Positions 1 through 6,991 of a stretch of 28,933 nt of DNA are shown in pieces (the stretch's first letter is position 1; each line of letters begins with the position of its first letter). This stretch comes from a virus: IMG/VR virus record IMGVR_UViG_3300045738_000682, positions 1-28,933 of that record. One strand, given 5' to 3'. The translations under genes were made by a program, and so were the position numbers. The notes beneath the pieces were generated by a model. The model was not told the DNA's origin and ran no database searches. It saw only the letters and a list, made by a program, of their open reading frames with translations.

Positions 1-2
1 GA

Positions 3-113
3 AAAAGACCTACAAGATCTAAAAAGGGAACCATTATATTTAATGAAATAACTGAAAAATTTGAAGGATACGACGGAAAGAAATGGAGGAGTCTAAATTG
101 GGAGGAAGATTAA
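3..113 (+). CDS. 3' end of an unknown gene (partial)
   Basis: The frame beginning at base 3 is open from the window edge to a TAA at 111-113 and encodes 36 residues, rich in Lys, Arg, Glu and Trp, ending in NWEED. The stop sits one base before the ATG of the next gene, and that gene's ribosome binding site (GGGAGG near 100) lies inside this frame, which is the packing seen throughout the window. A second frame ending at base 51 is shorter and leaves a larger gap. Too little is visible to assign a function. Confidence 0.5.
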   Translation, partial: KRPTRSKKGTIIFNEITEKFEGYDGKKWRSLNWEED

Positions 114-114
114 C

Positions 115-639
115 ATGAAAACACCGAAAGGTATGACTGAACAACAGGTCGTGGATCAGATAAAAGTTGTTTGTAATAGGATTGCACCCAGATATACATT
201 TTACGGATACACAGTTGAAGACATAAAACAAGAATCTTTCATAATTTGTATGGAAGCCCTTAACAGATATGATGAAGAACGCCCTTTGGAAAACTTCCTG
301 AGTGTAAATTTGTCAAATCGTCTAAAAAATTTCGTAAGGGACAATCACTTTATTGGGAACGAGAATGAAGAGCGTCAAAAAGTAGCTCAACCGGCACAAT
401 TAGATTACGATGACAGCATCGTTGACGAGGCTGGCAAGTACGAAACATCTCATGACAAGATTGAGTACGAGGAAATGATCTATGCTATTAATACATACCT
501 TCCTGCAAACCTGCGGATGGACTACCTCAAGATGATTAATGACGTTTATATTACAAAACAGCGACGAGAAGAGATAATTGATATTATTAAGGGCATTTTA
601 GGGGAGCATGGATACCATGAAGAAGGGCCGAATCTCTAA
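115..639 (+). CDS. T4 gp55-like late transcription sigma factor
   Basis: The 174-residue product resembles a minimal phage sigma factor. Residues about 24-78 fit sigma-70 region 2: an aromatic FYGYT start, then DIKQESFI, an EALNRYDEERP turn, and a basic helix NRLKNFVRDN. This order and the total length are close to T4 gp55, which directs host RNA polymerase core to late promoters. Residues about 118-163, with YLPANLRM followed by a short helix-turn-helix-like stretch, could be a reduced region 4. An AGGAAG site precedes the ATG. Three copies of a TATAAT-containing motif before late genes in this window are plausible targets. The 3' end overlaps the next gene. Assignment rests on pattern recognition of region 2; an unrelated helical protein is possible but less likely. 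Confidence 0.72.
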   Translation: MKTPKGMTEQQVVDQIKVVCNRIAPRYTFYGYTVEDIKQESFIICMEALNRYDEERPLENFLSVNLSNRLKNFVRDNHFIGNENEERQKVAQPAQLDYDDSIVDEAGKYETSHDKIEYEEMIYAINTYLPANLRMDYLKMINDVYITKQRREEIIDIIKGILGEHGYHEEGPNL

Positions 640-1429
640 GGAAGAGGAAAATTTCATTAGAGAGAACATAGATCTGGATTGTAACCAACTTGCAATCGAA
701 CTAGACCGAGACCCAGACAGTATTCTCGGTTTTATTAAGAAAAAGGTTGCTAAGGGCGATCTTCCAGCACCAAGCTGGCTGGGTGGCAGACAAGATGAAG
801 AAAAGGCTTACTATGATCTTACTCGTAGACCATACTGGTCAGAACTCAAGCTGCAATTCACCGAGGGGGAGCTTAAGCTTTTTCAGTATCACTGGGCAAG
901 AATCATTTCCCAATTCAAAGATGACGTAATTCCAACCGAAGAATTACAAGTTGTCGATCTCATCAAGCTAGAATTGCTCATGAACCGTGGATTAAAATAT
1001 AATAAGGATAATATAGAGCAGATATCGGCCTTAGAAGCCCTCATAAGCATTGAGAGGCAGCGTGACCGAGATCAGGTAGATTCAGACACACTGTTTAATA
1101 TGGAGCGTCAGGTGGCCTCTCTGAAGGCGTCACAGGAATCCCTGAATAGAGACTACCGCGAACTACAAACCAAAAAGAATTCCATGCTCAAAGAAATGAA
1201 GGCTACCCGAGAACAACGTGTCAAGCGACTAGAAGATAGTAAGCAAAACTTTACAAGCTGGATGGCTTATCTCATTAGTAATCCAGAGGTCACTCGCTCC
1301 TACGGAATAGAGATGGAAAAAATGAGACTAGCCATGGAGAAGGAAAAGGAGAGGCTATCAGAATATCATAAGTTCAGTGACGAGACTGTTGATCAACCAT
1401 TCTTAACACCAGAGACAACTAAGGGATAA
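617..1429 (+). CDS. HTH plus coiled-coil protein; possible small terminase subunit
   Basis: About 270 residues. The N-terminus (first 45 residues, ISKEEENFIRENI onward, then LAIELDRDPDSILGFIKKK) reads as a Myb-like or homeodomain-like helix-turn-helix. Residues about 60-140 are helical with several aromatics (PYWSELKLQF, FQYHWARI), and about 150-250 form a long charged coiled coil. A DNA-binding HTH followed by an oligomerising helical core is how phage small terminase subunits are built, and no other candidate lies in the window, but this is inference and the protein is long for that role. A late-transcription co-factor working with the upstream sigma is an alternative. I chose ATG 617 over ATG 608 because GGAG at 603-606 is only 1 base from 608 but 10 bases from 617. 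It overlaps the sigma gene. Confidence 0.5.
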   Translation: MKKGRISKEEENFIRENIDLDCNQLAIELDRDPDSILGFIKKKVAKGDLPAPSWLGGRQDEEKAYYDLTRRPYWSELKLQFTEGELKLFQYHWARIISQFKDDVIPTEELQVVDLIKLELLMNRGLKYNKDNIEQISALEALISIERQRDRDQVDSDTLFNMERQVASLKASQESLNRDYRELQTKKNSMLKEMKATREQRVKRLEDSKQNFTSWMAYLISNPEVTRSYGIEMEKMRLAMEKEKERLSEYHKFSDETVDQPFLTPETTKG

Positions 1430-1430
1430 T

Positions 1431-1991
1431 ATGGAAACTAGAACCAAGGAATGTAGTAAGTGTGGAGAAGAGAAGGCGATGGAGGAGTTTGCTGTGGACA
1501 ACTCACTCAAGAGTGGGAAACAATCAAGATGTAGGGCGTGTTACTCGGAAGCATATCATGAAGATAAGAGCTATAGTCAATCGTATTATCAAAAAAACAG
1601 AGAGAAGCTCATTAAATATCAGCTTGAATTCAACAGGGGATATAAGAGAGAATATAGGAAGCGTACACCCGTAAGGATATATAGGCTACAAGCAAACAGA
1701 ATGAGGAAGCTATTAAAAAGTGTTGGGAATGAGAAGTCTTTGAGAACTGTTGAGTATCTAGGCTGTAGTGTTGAGGAGCTAATGAAGTACTTAGAGCAAC
1801 AATGGCAATCGGGAATGAGTTGGGACAATTATGGCTATGAGGGCTGGCATATAGATCACATCAGGCCATGCAATTCATTTGACCTGACCGACGCGGAACA
1901 GCAGAAGATATGCTTCCACCACACGAATTTACAGCCGCTTTGGGCGGAGGATAACTTGAGGAAATCTAATAAATGGAAGGGATGCACATGA
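1431..1991 (+). CDS. Free-standing HNH homing-type endonuclease with zinc ribbon
   Basis: 186 residues. An N-terminal zinc-binding pair of CxxC motifs (C8, C11, C34, C37) is followed by a basic, Tyr- and Lys-rich helical linker (residues about 45-100) likely to contact DNA. The C-terminal HNH nuclease is complete: HIDH with H140, D142 and H143, then HTNLQPL with N166, and DNLRKSNK with N175 and K178. This layout is common in mobile HNH endonucleases of phages. The ATG follows the previous stop by one base, and the 3' end overlaps the gmd start by ATGA. Such genes usually spread by homing between related phages; no intron or interrupted gene is visible beside it. A host-genome or packaging role is also possible. 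Confidence 0.85.
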   Translation: METRTKECSKCGEEKAMEEFAVDNSLKSGKQSRCRACYSEAYHEDKSYSQSYYQKNREKLIKYQLEFNRGYKREYRKRTPVRIYRLQANRMRKLLKSVGNEKSLRTVEYLGCSVEELMKYLEQQWQSGMSWDNYGYEGWHIDHIRPCNSFDLTDAEQQKICFHHTNLQPLWAEDNLRKSNKWKGCT

Positions 1992-3052
1992 AGGCAATTA
2001 TTTTTGGAGTAACAGGACAAGACGGAAGCCATTTATCCGATCTGCTCCTAGAGAAGGGCTACCATGTCGTCGGTGTAATCAGAAGAACTAGTACGGACAG
2101 CACACCCAGAATCAAACACATACTTGACAATCCAAGTTTTGAACTGGCTCAAGGAGACATTACTGACGCACACAGTGTTATTCAGATACTTAAAAAACAC
2201 GAAAGTGTAGATGAAATCTATAATCTAGCGGCACAGTCGCACGTCGCTGTGTCTTTCAAACAACCTGCTCTCACTTGGGATATCACGGGTAAGGGATGTC
2301 TAAATATACTACAGGGAATGGCAGACCTTGGAATGATTAGGGCGAGGTTTTATCAGGCTAGCTCCAGTGAAATGTTTGGTTCCTCCTTTGACATCGGGGC
2401 CGATATGGAGAAATATCAAGATGAAGATACCAAGTTCCTTCCTCAGTCACCATACGCTATTGCTAAATGTGCAGCACACTACATGACCAGACTATTTAGG
2501 GAGGGGTACGGATTTCATGCCAGTGCCGGTATTTTGTTTAACCACGAGGGGCCACGACGCGGCGAGGCATTTGTAACAAGAAAAATAACTAAGTGGATTG
2601 GGGACTTCGTAAAGTGGAAAATACTTCACGACCTTTCGGATCTTACTTTCTCCGAAGATAATGTCCATATACACCCGAAAGCAACGGGGGGGGTACTTGA
2701 GTCCAAGTTTCCAAAGCTCCGCCTAGGCAACCTAGAGGCGTTTCGTGACTGGGGTTATGCTGGAGATTATGTAGAAGCAATGTGGATGATTCTACAGCAG
2801 GATGTTCCAGACGACTATGTTATCTGTACGGGAGAAACTCATACAATTCGAGACTTCTTAGATGTAGCATTCAAGCATGTCGGAATAGATGGTTGGGAAA
2901 ACTTTGTGGTTGTAGATAAAGCGTTTTATAGACCGGTAGAAGTGGATTATTTAAGAGGATCTAATACTAAAGCCAAGGAGAAATTAAACTGGGAACCAAA
3001 GCATGACTTTGAGGACTTAGTTAAGCTCATGGTGGACTATGACACACAATGA
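1988..3052 (+). CDS. gmd: GDP-mannose 4,6-dehydratase
   Basis: 354 residues, the usual length for Gmd, an extended short-chain dehydrogenase. It converts GDP-mannose to GDP-4-keto-6-deoxymannose, the precursor of GDP-fucose, GDP-rhamnose and perosamine. Visible motifs: NADP-binding GVTGQDG (residues 7-13), ASSSEMFG (124-131) containing the Ser/Thr and Glu of the active site, YAIAK with Y156 and K160, NHEGPRRGEAFVTRKI (185-200), and the C-terminal VDYLRGSNTKAKEKLNW. Compared with the bacterial enzyme, about six extra residues lie between the Ser/Thr-Glu motif and Tyr156. An upstream in-frame ATG at 1973 exists, but AAGGGA at 1977-1982 fits ATG 1988, which also overlaps the HNH stop as ATGA. 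No partner epimerase or reductase is in the window. It probably alters host surface polysaccharide during infection. Confidence 0.93.
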   Translation: MKAIIFGVTGQDGSHLSDLLLEKGYHVVGVIRRTSTDSTPRIKHILDNPSFELAQGDITDAHSVIQILKKHESVDEIYNLAAQSHVAVSFKQPALTWDITGKGCLNILQGMADLGMIRARFYQASSSEMFGSSFDIGADMEKYQDEDTKFLPQSPYAIAKCAAHYMTRLFREGYGFHASAGILFNHEGPRRGEAFVTRKITKWIGDFVKWKILHDLSDLTFSEDNVHIHPKATGGVLESKFPKLRLGNLEAFRDWGYAGDYVEAMWMILQQDVPDDYVICTGETHTIRDFLDVAFKHVGIDGWENFVVVDKAFYRPVEVDYLRGSNTKAKEKLNWEPKHDFEDLVKLMVDYDTQ

Positions 3053-3312
3053 AAATTTATGTGATACAGCTAGATTGTTCTCTGGTAATGGGCAGGTTAC
3101 GAAAATTTAGATTACGTGAATTTAACTCTGAATACCCCATGATTTTTGTTGAGGCTGCAAATCCCGACGAGGCGTGCTATTTGACTTATTGCAAATTTTC
3201 CGAGACCATACTCAAACAAGACGACAGCATAGCCACGGCACTTTTAATTAAAGACGTTATGATTGATATCAGGATAACAAAGGTTTACTGTAAAGATGAA
3301 AAGAAACTATGA
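3049..3312 (+). CDS. Small unknown protein
   Basis: 87 residues, unrecognised. The ATG overlaps the gmd stop (ATGA), so translation is probably coupled. The product starts with a hydrophobic strand (MKIYVIQLDC), carries a basic stretch (MGRLRKFRLREF), then FVEAANPDEACYLTYCKF, which looks like a small alpha/beta fold, and ends VYCKDEKKL. There are four cysteines but no clear zinc motif, no signal peptide and no membrane segment. The 3' end overlaps the next gene by 17 bases. Expression in this operon is likely; function is unknown. Confidence 0.65.
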   Translation: MKIYVIQLDCSLVMGRLRKFRLREFNSEYPMIFVEAANPDEACYLTYCKFSETILKQDDSIATALLIKDVMIDIRITKVYCKDEKKL

Positions 3313-3562
3313 AGATCCGATTTATAAAGACTGGAGAATGAAGGTGAAACGCCGAGATGGCTTTACCTGTCAAATGCCTAACTGCGGATCTAAAAAGAGG
3401 CTACACGCTCACCACATAACAAAATGGGCATCAGCTTCATCCCTTAGATACGAAACTAACAATGGCATAACATTGTGTTACCCGTGCCACAAACAAGTAA
3501 CTGGACATGAAAATATTTACGAGAATTTGTTTAAGGAAATAGTGAGACATAAAAATGTCTAA
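3296..3562 (+). CDS. Small HNH endonuclease, packaging-associated type
   Basis: 88 residues forming little more than one HNH domain. The N-terminal YKDWRMKVKRRDGFTCQ is the classic start; zinc is probably held by C25, C30, C61 and C64 (CQMPNC and CYPCH). The catalytic core is HAHHI (H39, H40) with N56 (NNGITLC) and H65. Such stand-alone HNH proteins sit beside terminase genes in many cos- and pac-type phages, where they help genome cleavage during packaging. Here it is about 1.4 kb upstream of the large terminase. The ribosome binding site is weak (AAGG near 3280), and the gene overlaps both neighbours, suggesting coupled translation. A defence or homing role is less likely given the lack of a DNA-binding extension. 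Confidence 0.85.
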   Translation: MKRNYEDPIYKDWRMKVKRRDGFTCQMPNCGSKKRLHAHHITKWASASSLRYETNNGITLCYPCHKQVTGHENIYENLFKEIVRHKNV

Positions 3563-4061
3563 AGCACCAGCATATACAGTCATCAAAGACAGTAGAGAGC
3601 AGGATGGCTATACCTTTGAAAGGTTCAACGGTAGATACCATCAATGCGACGGCATGGTTGTCAGAAAACTTGATACTGGAGATTATTCTTTAGAAGGGCT
3701 TGAAGACAAGGTTTGTATCGAAAGGAAAGCTAGGGTTTCCGAATTAGCAATAAATCTTGGCAAAGATAAACGCAGGTTTATGGACGAGATTGAACGAATG
3801 AAAGTCTTTCCCTTTAAATTCTTAATACTAGAATTTACTCTAGAGGATGTAATGGATTTTCCCGAGAGGTCAGACATACCAGAGGAGAAGTGGAATTCCA
3901 TTGTTATTACTAACAAGTATATGCTCAAGATGTTAATAGAGTTCCAAATGTATGATGATATTCATGTAATCTTTTGTGGTAATAGAAAAAATGCGAAACT
4001 AGTAGTTTCTAGCATACTCAAAAGGGTCAACGAATACTATTCTGTTGGGAGGAAGAAGTGA
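3555..4061 (+). CDS. ERCC4/XPF-type nuclease
   Basis: 168 residues matching the ERCC4 nuclease fold of XPF, MUS81 and phage relatives, which cut branched or flapped DNA. Visible motifs: DSREQ (D12, R14, E15), TGDYS (G42, D43), IERK (E56, R57, K58) and RRFMDEIERM (74-82). In the canonical GD...ERKxxxD signature the last Asp is replaced here by Ser62, followed by Glu63. The key acidic and Lys residues are otherwise present, so activity is plausible. The C-terminal half (FKFLILEF, IHVIFCGNR) supplies the core strands of the restriction-like fold. There is no helicase or HhH domain. It may resolve branched phage DNA before packaging, since it lies between an HNH nuclease and the packaging genes. 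The start overlaps the HNH stop. Confidence 0.8.
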   Translation: MSKAPAYTVIKDSREQDGYTFERFNGRYHQCDGMVVRKLDTGDYSLEGLEDKVCIERKARVSELAINLGKDKRRFMDEIERMKVFPFKFLILEFTLEDVMDFPERSDIPEEKWNSIVITNKYMLKMLIEFQMYDDIHVIFCGNRKNAKLVVSSILKRVNEYYSVGRKK

Positions 4062-4711
4062 GTATCAATATAGATACAATACCCGACATAAACACGTATG
4101 GGGTTGACGTTACAAATAGGGAAATATATTTACATAGCTACATAGCCAACAGCGAAGAAGATCCGGGCATCGATTATAAAATGGCATCAATTTTTTATAA
4201 AAACCTTCGTATGCTGGACACGATCAGCCACGATCCAATTATTATACATATGAACAGCGTTGGTGGCAGCTGGAATGATGGCATGACAATTTTTGATGCG
4301 ATTACCATTTGTCAATCCTACGTAACTATTGTTACTTACGGGCAAGCTGAATCTATGAGTAGTGTGATATTACAGGCAGCAGACAAGAGGGTAATGACGC
4401 CAAATTCATACTTTATGTGTCACTTTGGCTCCAGCTTGTACTCCGGTAATTTTTTAGATGTGCAAAAGTGTGCCGCATTTGAAAAAAAGGGAGCCTCCCT
4501 GATGCTAGACATATACACGGGTGCATGCATGGCCGGAAAGTATTTCAAGGAACACTACACAGAACTTTCTTACGATAAGGTTAAAAACTTTCTCAAGAGA
4601 AAGCTGAAGGATGGAGACTGGTACCTAGATGCCAATGAGTCTGTGTATTATGGATTTGCGGATTGCGTACTTAATACAAAGAAATATATGAATATTAACA
4701 GCTTAAAATAA
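4058..4711 (+). CDS. ClpP-like serine protease
   Basis: 217 residues with the ClpP/crotonase fold. Signature segments: MNSVGGS (residues 65-71, the oxyanion Gly-Gly strand), GQAESMSSVILQAAD (95-109) with catalytic Ser99, MCHFGSS (120-126) with His122, and GDWYLDANESVYYGFAD (186-202), where Asp187 fits the third triad residue. It starts with GTG at 4058 overlapping the ERCC4 stop, served by GGGAGGAAG at 4047-4055. There is no propeptide or ATPase partner. Phage ClpP relatives often act as head maturation proteases, but this phage also has a separate protease-scaffold next to the capsid gene. It may therefore be a second maturation protease or one that acts with host Clp ATPases. Family assignment is firm, role is not. 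Confidence 0.85.
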   Translation: MSINIDTIPDINTYGVDVTNREIYLHSYIANSEEDPGIDYKMASIFYKNLRMLDTISHDPIIIHMNSVGGSWNDGMTIFDAITICQSYVTIVTYGQAESMSSVILQAADKRVMTPNSYFMCHFGSSLYSGNFLDVQKCAAFEKKGASLMLDIYTGACMAGKYFKEHYTELSYDKVKNFLKRKLKDGDWYLDANESVYYGFADCVLNTKKYMNINSLK

Positions 4712-4725
4712 AGGGGTGTGAAGCT

Positions 4726-4929
4726 ATGGATATGCAGGGTACGGCTAGAATACTGCTTGTTTCCTTTTTTTGTGGAATTTTTCTATGGGATCTTGCAATG
4801 ATGCTTTTAGCTAAAGATCCAAGCTCTACAATTAGCTGGGCTTTATATTCAATATCGTGTGAACACCCCATCATAGCCTTTGCGTTCGGCCTTTTATGTG
4901 GGCACGTTTTCTGGCCTCTTAAGTCGTGA
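4726..4929 (+). CDS. Small two-helix membrane protein
   Basis: 67 residues. Two hydrophobic segments are visible, about residues 7-28 (ILLVSFFCGIFLWDLAMMLL) and 47-63 (HPIIAFAFGLLCGHVFWP), joined by a short polar loop with DPSSTISWALYSISCE. AGGGG at 4712-4716 lies 9 bases before the ATG. I recall similar short membrane proteins beside phage terminase genes, but their function is unknown. A holin is conceivable from size and topology; against it, no endolysin is adjacent and the C-terminus (PLKS) has little positive charge. Confidence 0.7.
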   Translation: MDMQGTARILLVSFFCGIFLWDLAMMLLAKDPSSTISWALYSISCEHPIIAFAFGLLCGHVFWPLKS

Positions 4930-4934
4930 GATAA

Positions 4935-6929
4935 ATGAAAAGCAAACTAAAAGAGATAAATGAGGCTTGGTTAAATTTAGATATAAACGACGCCGAACTA
5001 TTCAATCCATTTGATTTCGTTAATTTTAACAACGATGACTACCACTATAGAACTTTGTGGTTAATAACTAGGCCAGAATACTTTTCTTTTTTATGTAAGC
5101 ACATATTCAATATTAGTATATTGCCTTCGCAGGCACTCTTCTTGTGCGAAATATGGGGTAGAAGATTTCCCATGTTAATTGCTAGTCGTGGTTTTGGCAA
5201 GTCTTTTATCTTATCCTTGTATGCACTGCTCCGTGCCTTACTAATACCGGAGAGAAAAGTGGTAGTGGTAGGTGCTGCTTTTAGACAATCTAAAGTGCTG
5301 TTCGAGTATATGGAGACGATTTGGAATAGTGCCCCGATATTTAGGAGCCTGTGCGATGGCAATAGCGGGCCAAGGCGAGATGTTGACCGGTGTGTTATGC
5401 GTATAAACAAGTCTCGTGTGACATGCCTCCCATTGGGTGATGGTACTAAAATTCGTGGTCAGCGTGCCAACGACATCATAAGTGACGAGTTTGCATCAAT
5501 ACCTAGAGATATTTTTGAGACCGTTGTGGCGGGTTTTGCTGCTGTTAGACATGATCCCATAGATAATGTAAAAAGGATTGCCTCAAAGAAAAGGGCAGAT
5601 GAACTTGGAATATCACTGGAGTCCGACGAAGACGCAGTAGCTAGCCATAAAGACAACCAAATAATACTCTCGGGAACTGCCTACTATGATTTTAATCATT
5701 TTGCCGAATACTGGAAAAAGTGGAAAGCTATAATAAACAGTAGGGGTCGAAAGTCGAGACTAAGAGAGGTGTTTGGCGGTGATGACCCGCCCAAAGATTT
5801 CGACTGGAAAGATTATTCTGTGATTAGAGTTCCATACGAACTTTTACCAGAAGGCTTCATGGATGCCGCACAGGTCGCCAGATCAAAAGCTACAGTCCAT
5901 GCTGGTATTTATCAAATGGAGTTTGGAGCATGCTTTACGCGAGACTCTCAGGGCTTTTTCAAGCGTACGCTAATTGAGTCCTGCGTTACAGACGAAAACT
6001 ACAACAACAAGCAACCAATTAAGGATTCTCAGGGTGAACTCATATCATTCCCAGCGAAGCTGATGGGCGATTCAGACAAAGCATATATTTTTGGTGTTGA
6101 CCCTGCATCAGAAGTAGACAATTTTAGTATAGTTGTTCTAGAACTGCATAAAGATCACAGAAGAATAGTTCATTGTTGGACGACCAACCGGTCAGAGCAC
6201 AAGGAAAAGGTTAAGAGTGGATTCTCGAAAGAAAGCGACTTCTATGCATATTGCTCAAGGAAAATCAGAGACCTTATGAAAATCTTCCCGTGTGTACACA
6301 TATCAATGGACGCCCAAGGTGGCGGCATTGCGGTTATGGAATCTCTGCATGATTCAGACAAGATTCAGGATGGAGAGGTGCCCATCTGGCCCACAATAGA
6401 CGAGGAAAAAGAAAAAGATACGGACGACGAGAGAGGTTTGCATATCCTAGAAATGTGCCAGTTTGCCAAATACGATTGGCTGGCAGAAGCAAACCACGGG
6501 CTAAGAAAAGACTTTGAAGATAAAGCGATTCTTTTTCCAATGTTTGACTCTGTTACCCTCGGCATTTCTAACGCCGAAGACGGCTTAAAGGGGCGGACGT
6601 TTGACACTCTCGAACAATGTGTTATGGAAATTGAAGACCTCAAAGATGAACTGACAATGATACAGATAACCCAAACCGCTGGCGGTCGAGACAAATGGGA
6701 CACGCCAGAAACCATTATAGGAACGGGCAAAAAGGGCAAGCTTAGAAAAGATCGTTATTCCTCTTTGGTCATGGCAAACATGGCCGCTAGAATTCTAGCA
6801 AGATTGCCAGAAGCGTCTATCTATAATTTCTATGGGGGTTTTGCAACTGTATCTAAAGAATTAAAAACTAAAGGAGATCTATTTTCCGGCCCAAACTGGT
6901 TTACGGACGGTATGGACGGAGTTTACTAA
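4935..6929 (+). CDS. terL: Terminase large subunit (packaging ATPase and nuclease)
   Basis: 664 residues. The N-terminal ATPase shows a variant Walker A, SRGFGKS (84-90), Walker B IISDEF (181-186) with catalytic Glu185, and the coupling motif SGTAYYD (246-252). The C-terminal RNase H-like nuclease has its acidic residues in FGVDPAS (D389), ISMDAQGGG (D459) and KDRYSS (D606). All core motifs are present, so the enzyme should be active. It pumps DNA into the prohead through the portal and cuts concatemers. The ribosome binding site is weak (GTGAG at 4926-4930), suggesting coupling to the membrane-protein gene just upstream. Portal follows after a 62-base gap holding a promoter-like motif. Confidence 0.95.
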   Translation: MKSKLKEINEAWLNLDINDAELFNPFDFVNFNNDDYHYRTLWLITRPEYFSFLCKHIFNISILPSQALFLCEIWGRRFPMLIASRGFGKSFILSLYALLRALLIPERKVVVVGAAFRQSKVLFEYMETIWNSAPIFRSLCDGNSGPRRDVDRCVMRINKSRVTCLPLGDGTKIRGQRANDIISDEFASIPRDIFETVVAGFAAVRHDPIDNVKRIASKKRADELGISLESDEDAVASHKDNQIILSGTAYYDFNHFAEYWKKWKAIINSRGRKSRLREVFGGDDPPKDFDWKDYSVIRVPYELLPEGFMDAAQVARSKATVHAGIYQMEFGACFTRDSQGFFKRTLIESCVTDENYNNKQPIKDSQGELISFPAKLMGDSDKAYIFGVDPASEVDNFSIVVLELHKDHRRIVHCWTTNRSEHKEKVKSGFSKESDFYAYCSRKIRDLMKIFPCVHISMDAQGGGIAVMESLHDSDKIQDGEVPIWPTIDEEKEKDTDDERGLHILEMCQFAKYDWLAEANHGLRKDFEDKAILFPMFDSVTLGISNAEDGLKGRTFDTLEQCVMEIEDLKDELTMIQITQTAGGRDKWDTPETIIGTGKKGKLRKDRYSSLVMANMAARILARLPEASIYNFYGGFATVSKELKTKGDLFSGPNWFTDGMDGVY

Positions 6930-6930
6930 A

Positions 6931-6945
6931 TTTTTGTGTATAATT
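6931..6945 (+). promoter_or_regulatory. Putative phage late promoter, copy 1 (before portal)
   Basis: TTTTTGTGTATAATT, starting one base after the terminase stop and 46 bases before the portal ATG. The same 14-base core TTTTTGTGTATAAT occurs at 9012 and 12124, each time in a gap before a head or fibre gene. It contains a perfect TATAAT box, and I see no consistent -35 box, as with gp55-type late promoters. Promoter function is inferred. Confidence 0.65.
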
Positions 6946-6991
6946 AATTAACAGTCCAATTACAATCCAACTGTTTGATAGGAAAACACTC

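Noticed and set aside
1000-1016. TATAAT-like sequence (AATATAATAAGG) as a promoter
   Set aside because: It lies inside the HTH/coiled-coil gene, lacks the T-run and GTG of the three shared motifs, and no gene starts nearby.
1973-1987. Upstream ATG as the gmd start
   Set aside because: It would add MEGMH before the conserved MKAIIFGVTG and overlies the AAGGGA site that serves ATG 1988.
6950-6975. Operator from the imperfect repeat CAGTCCAATT / AATCCAACTG
   Set aside because: Short, imperfect and found once; no repressor gene is in the window.
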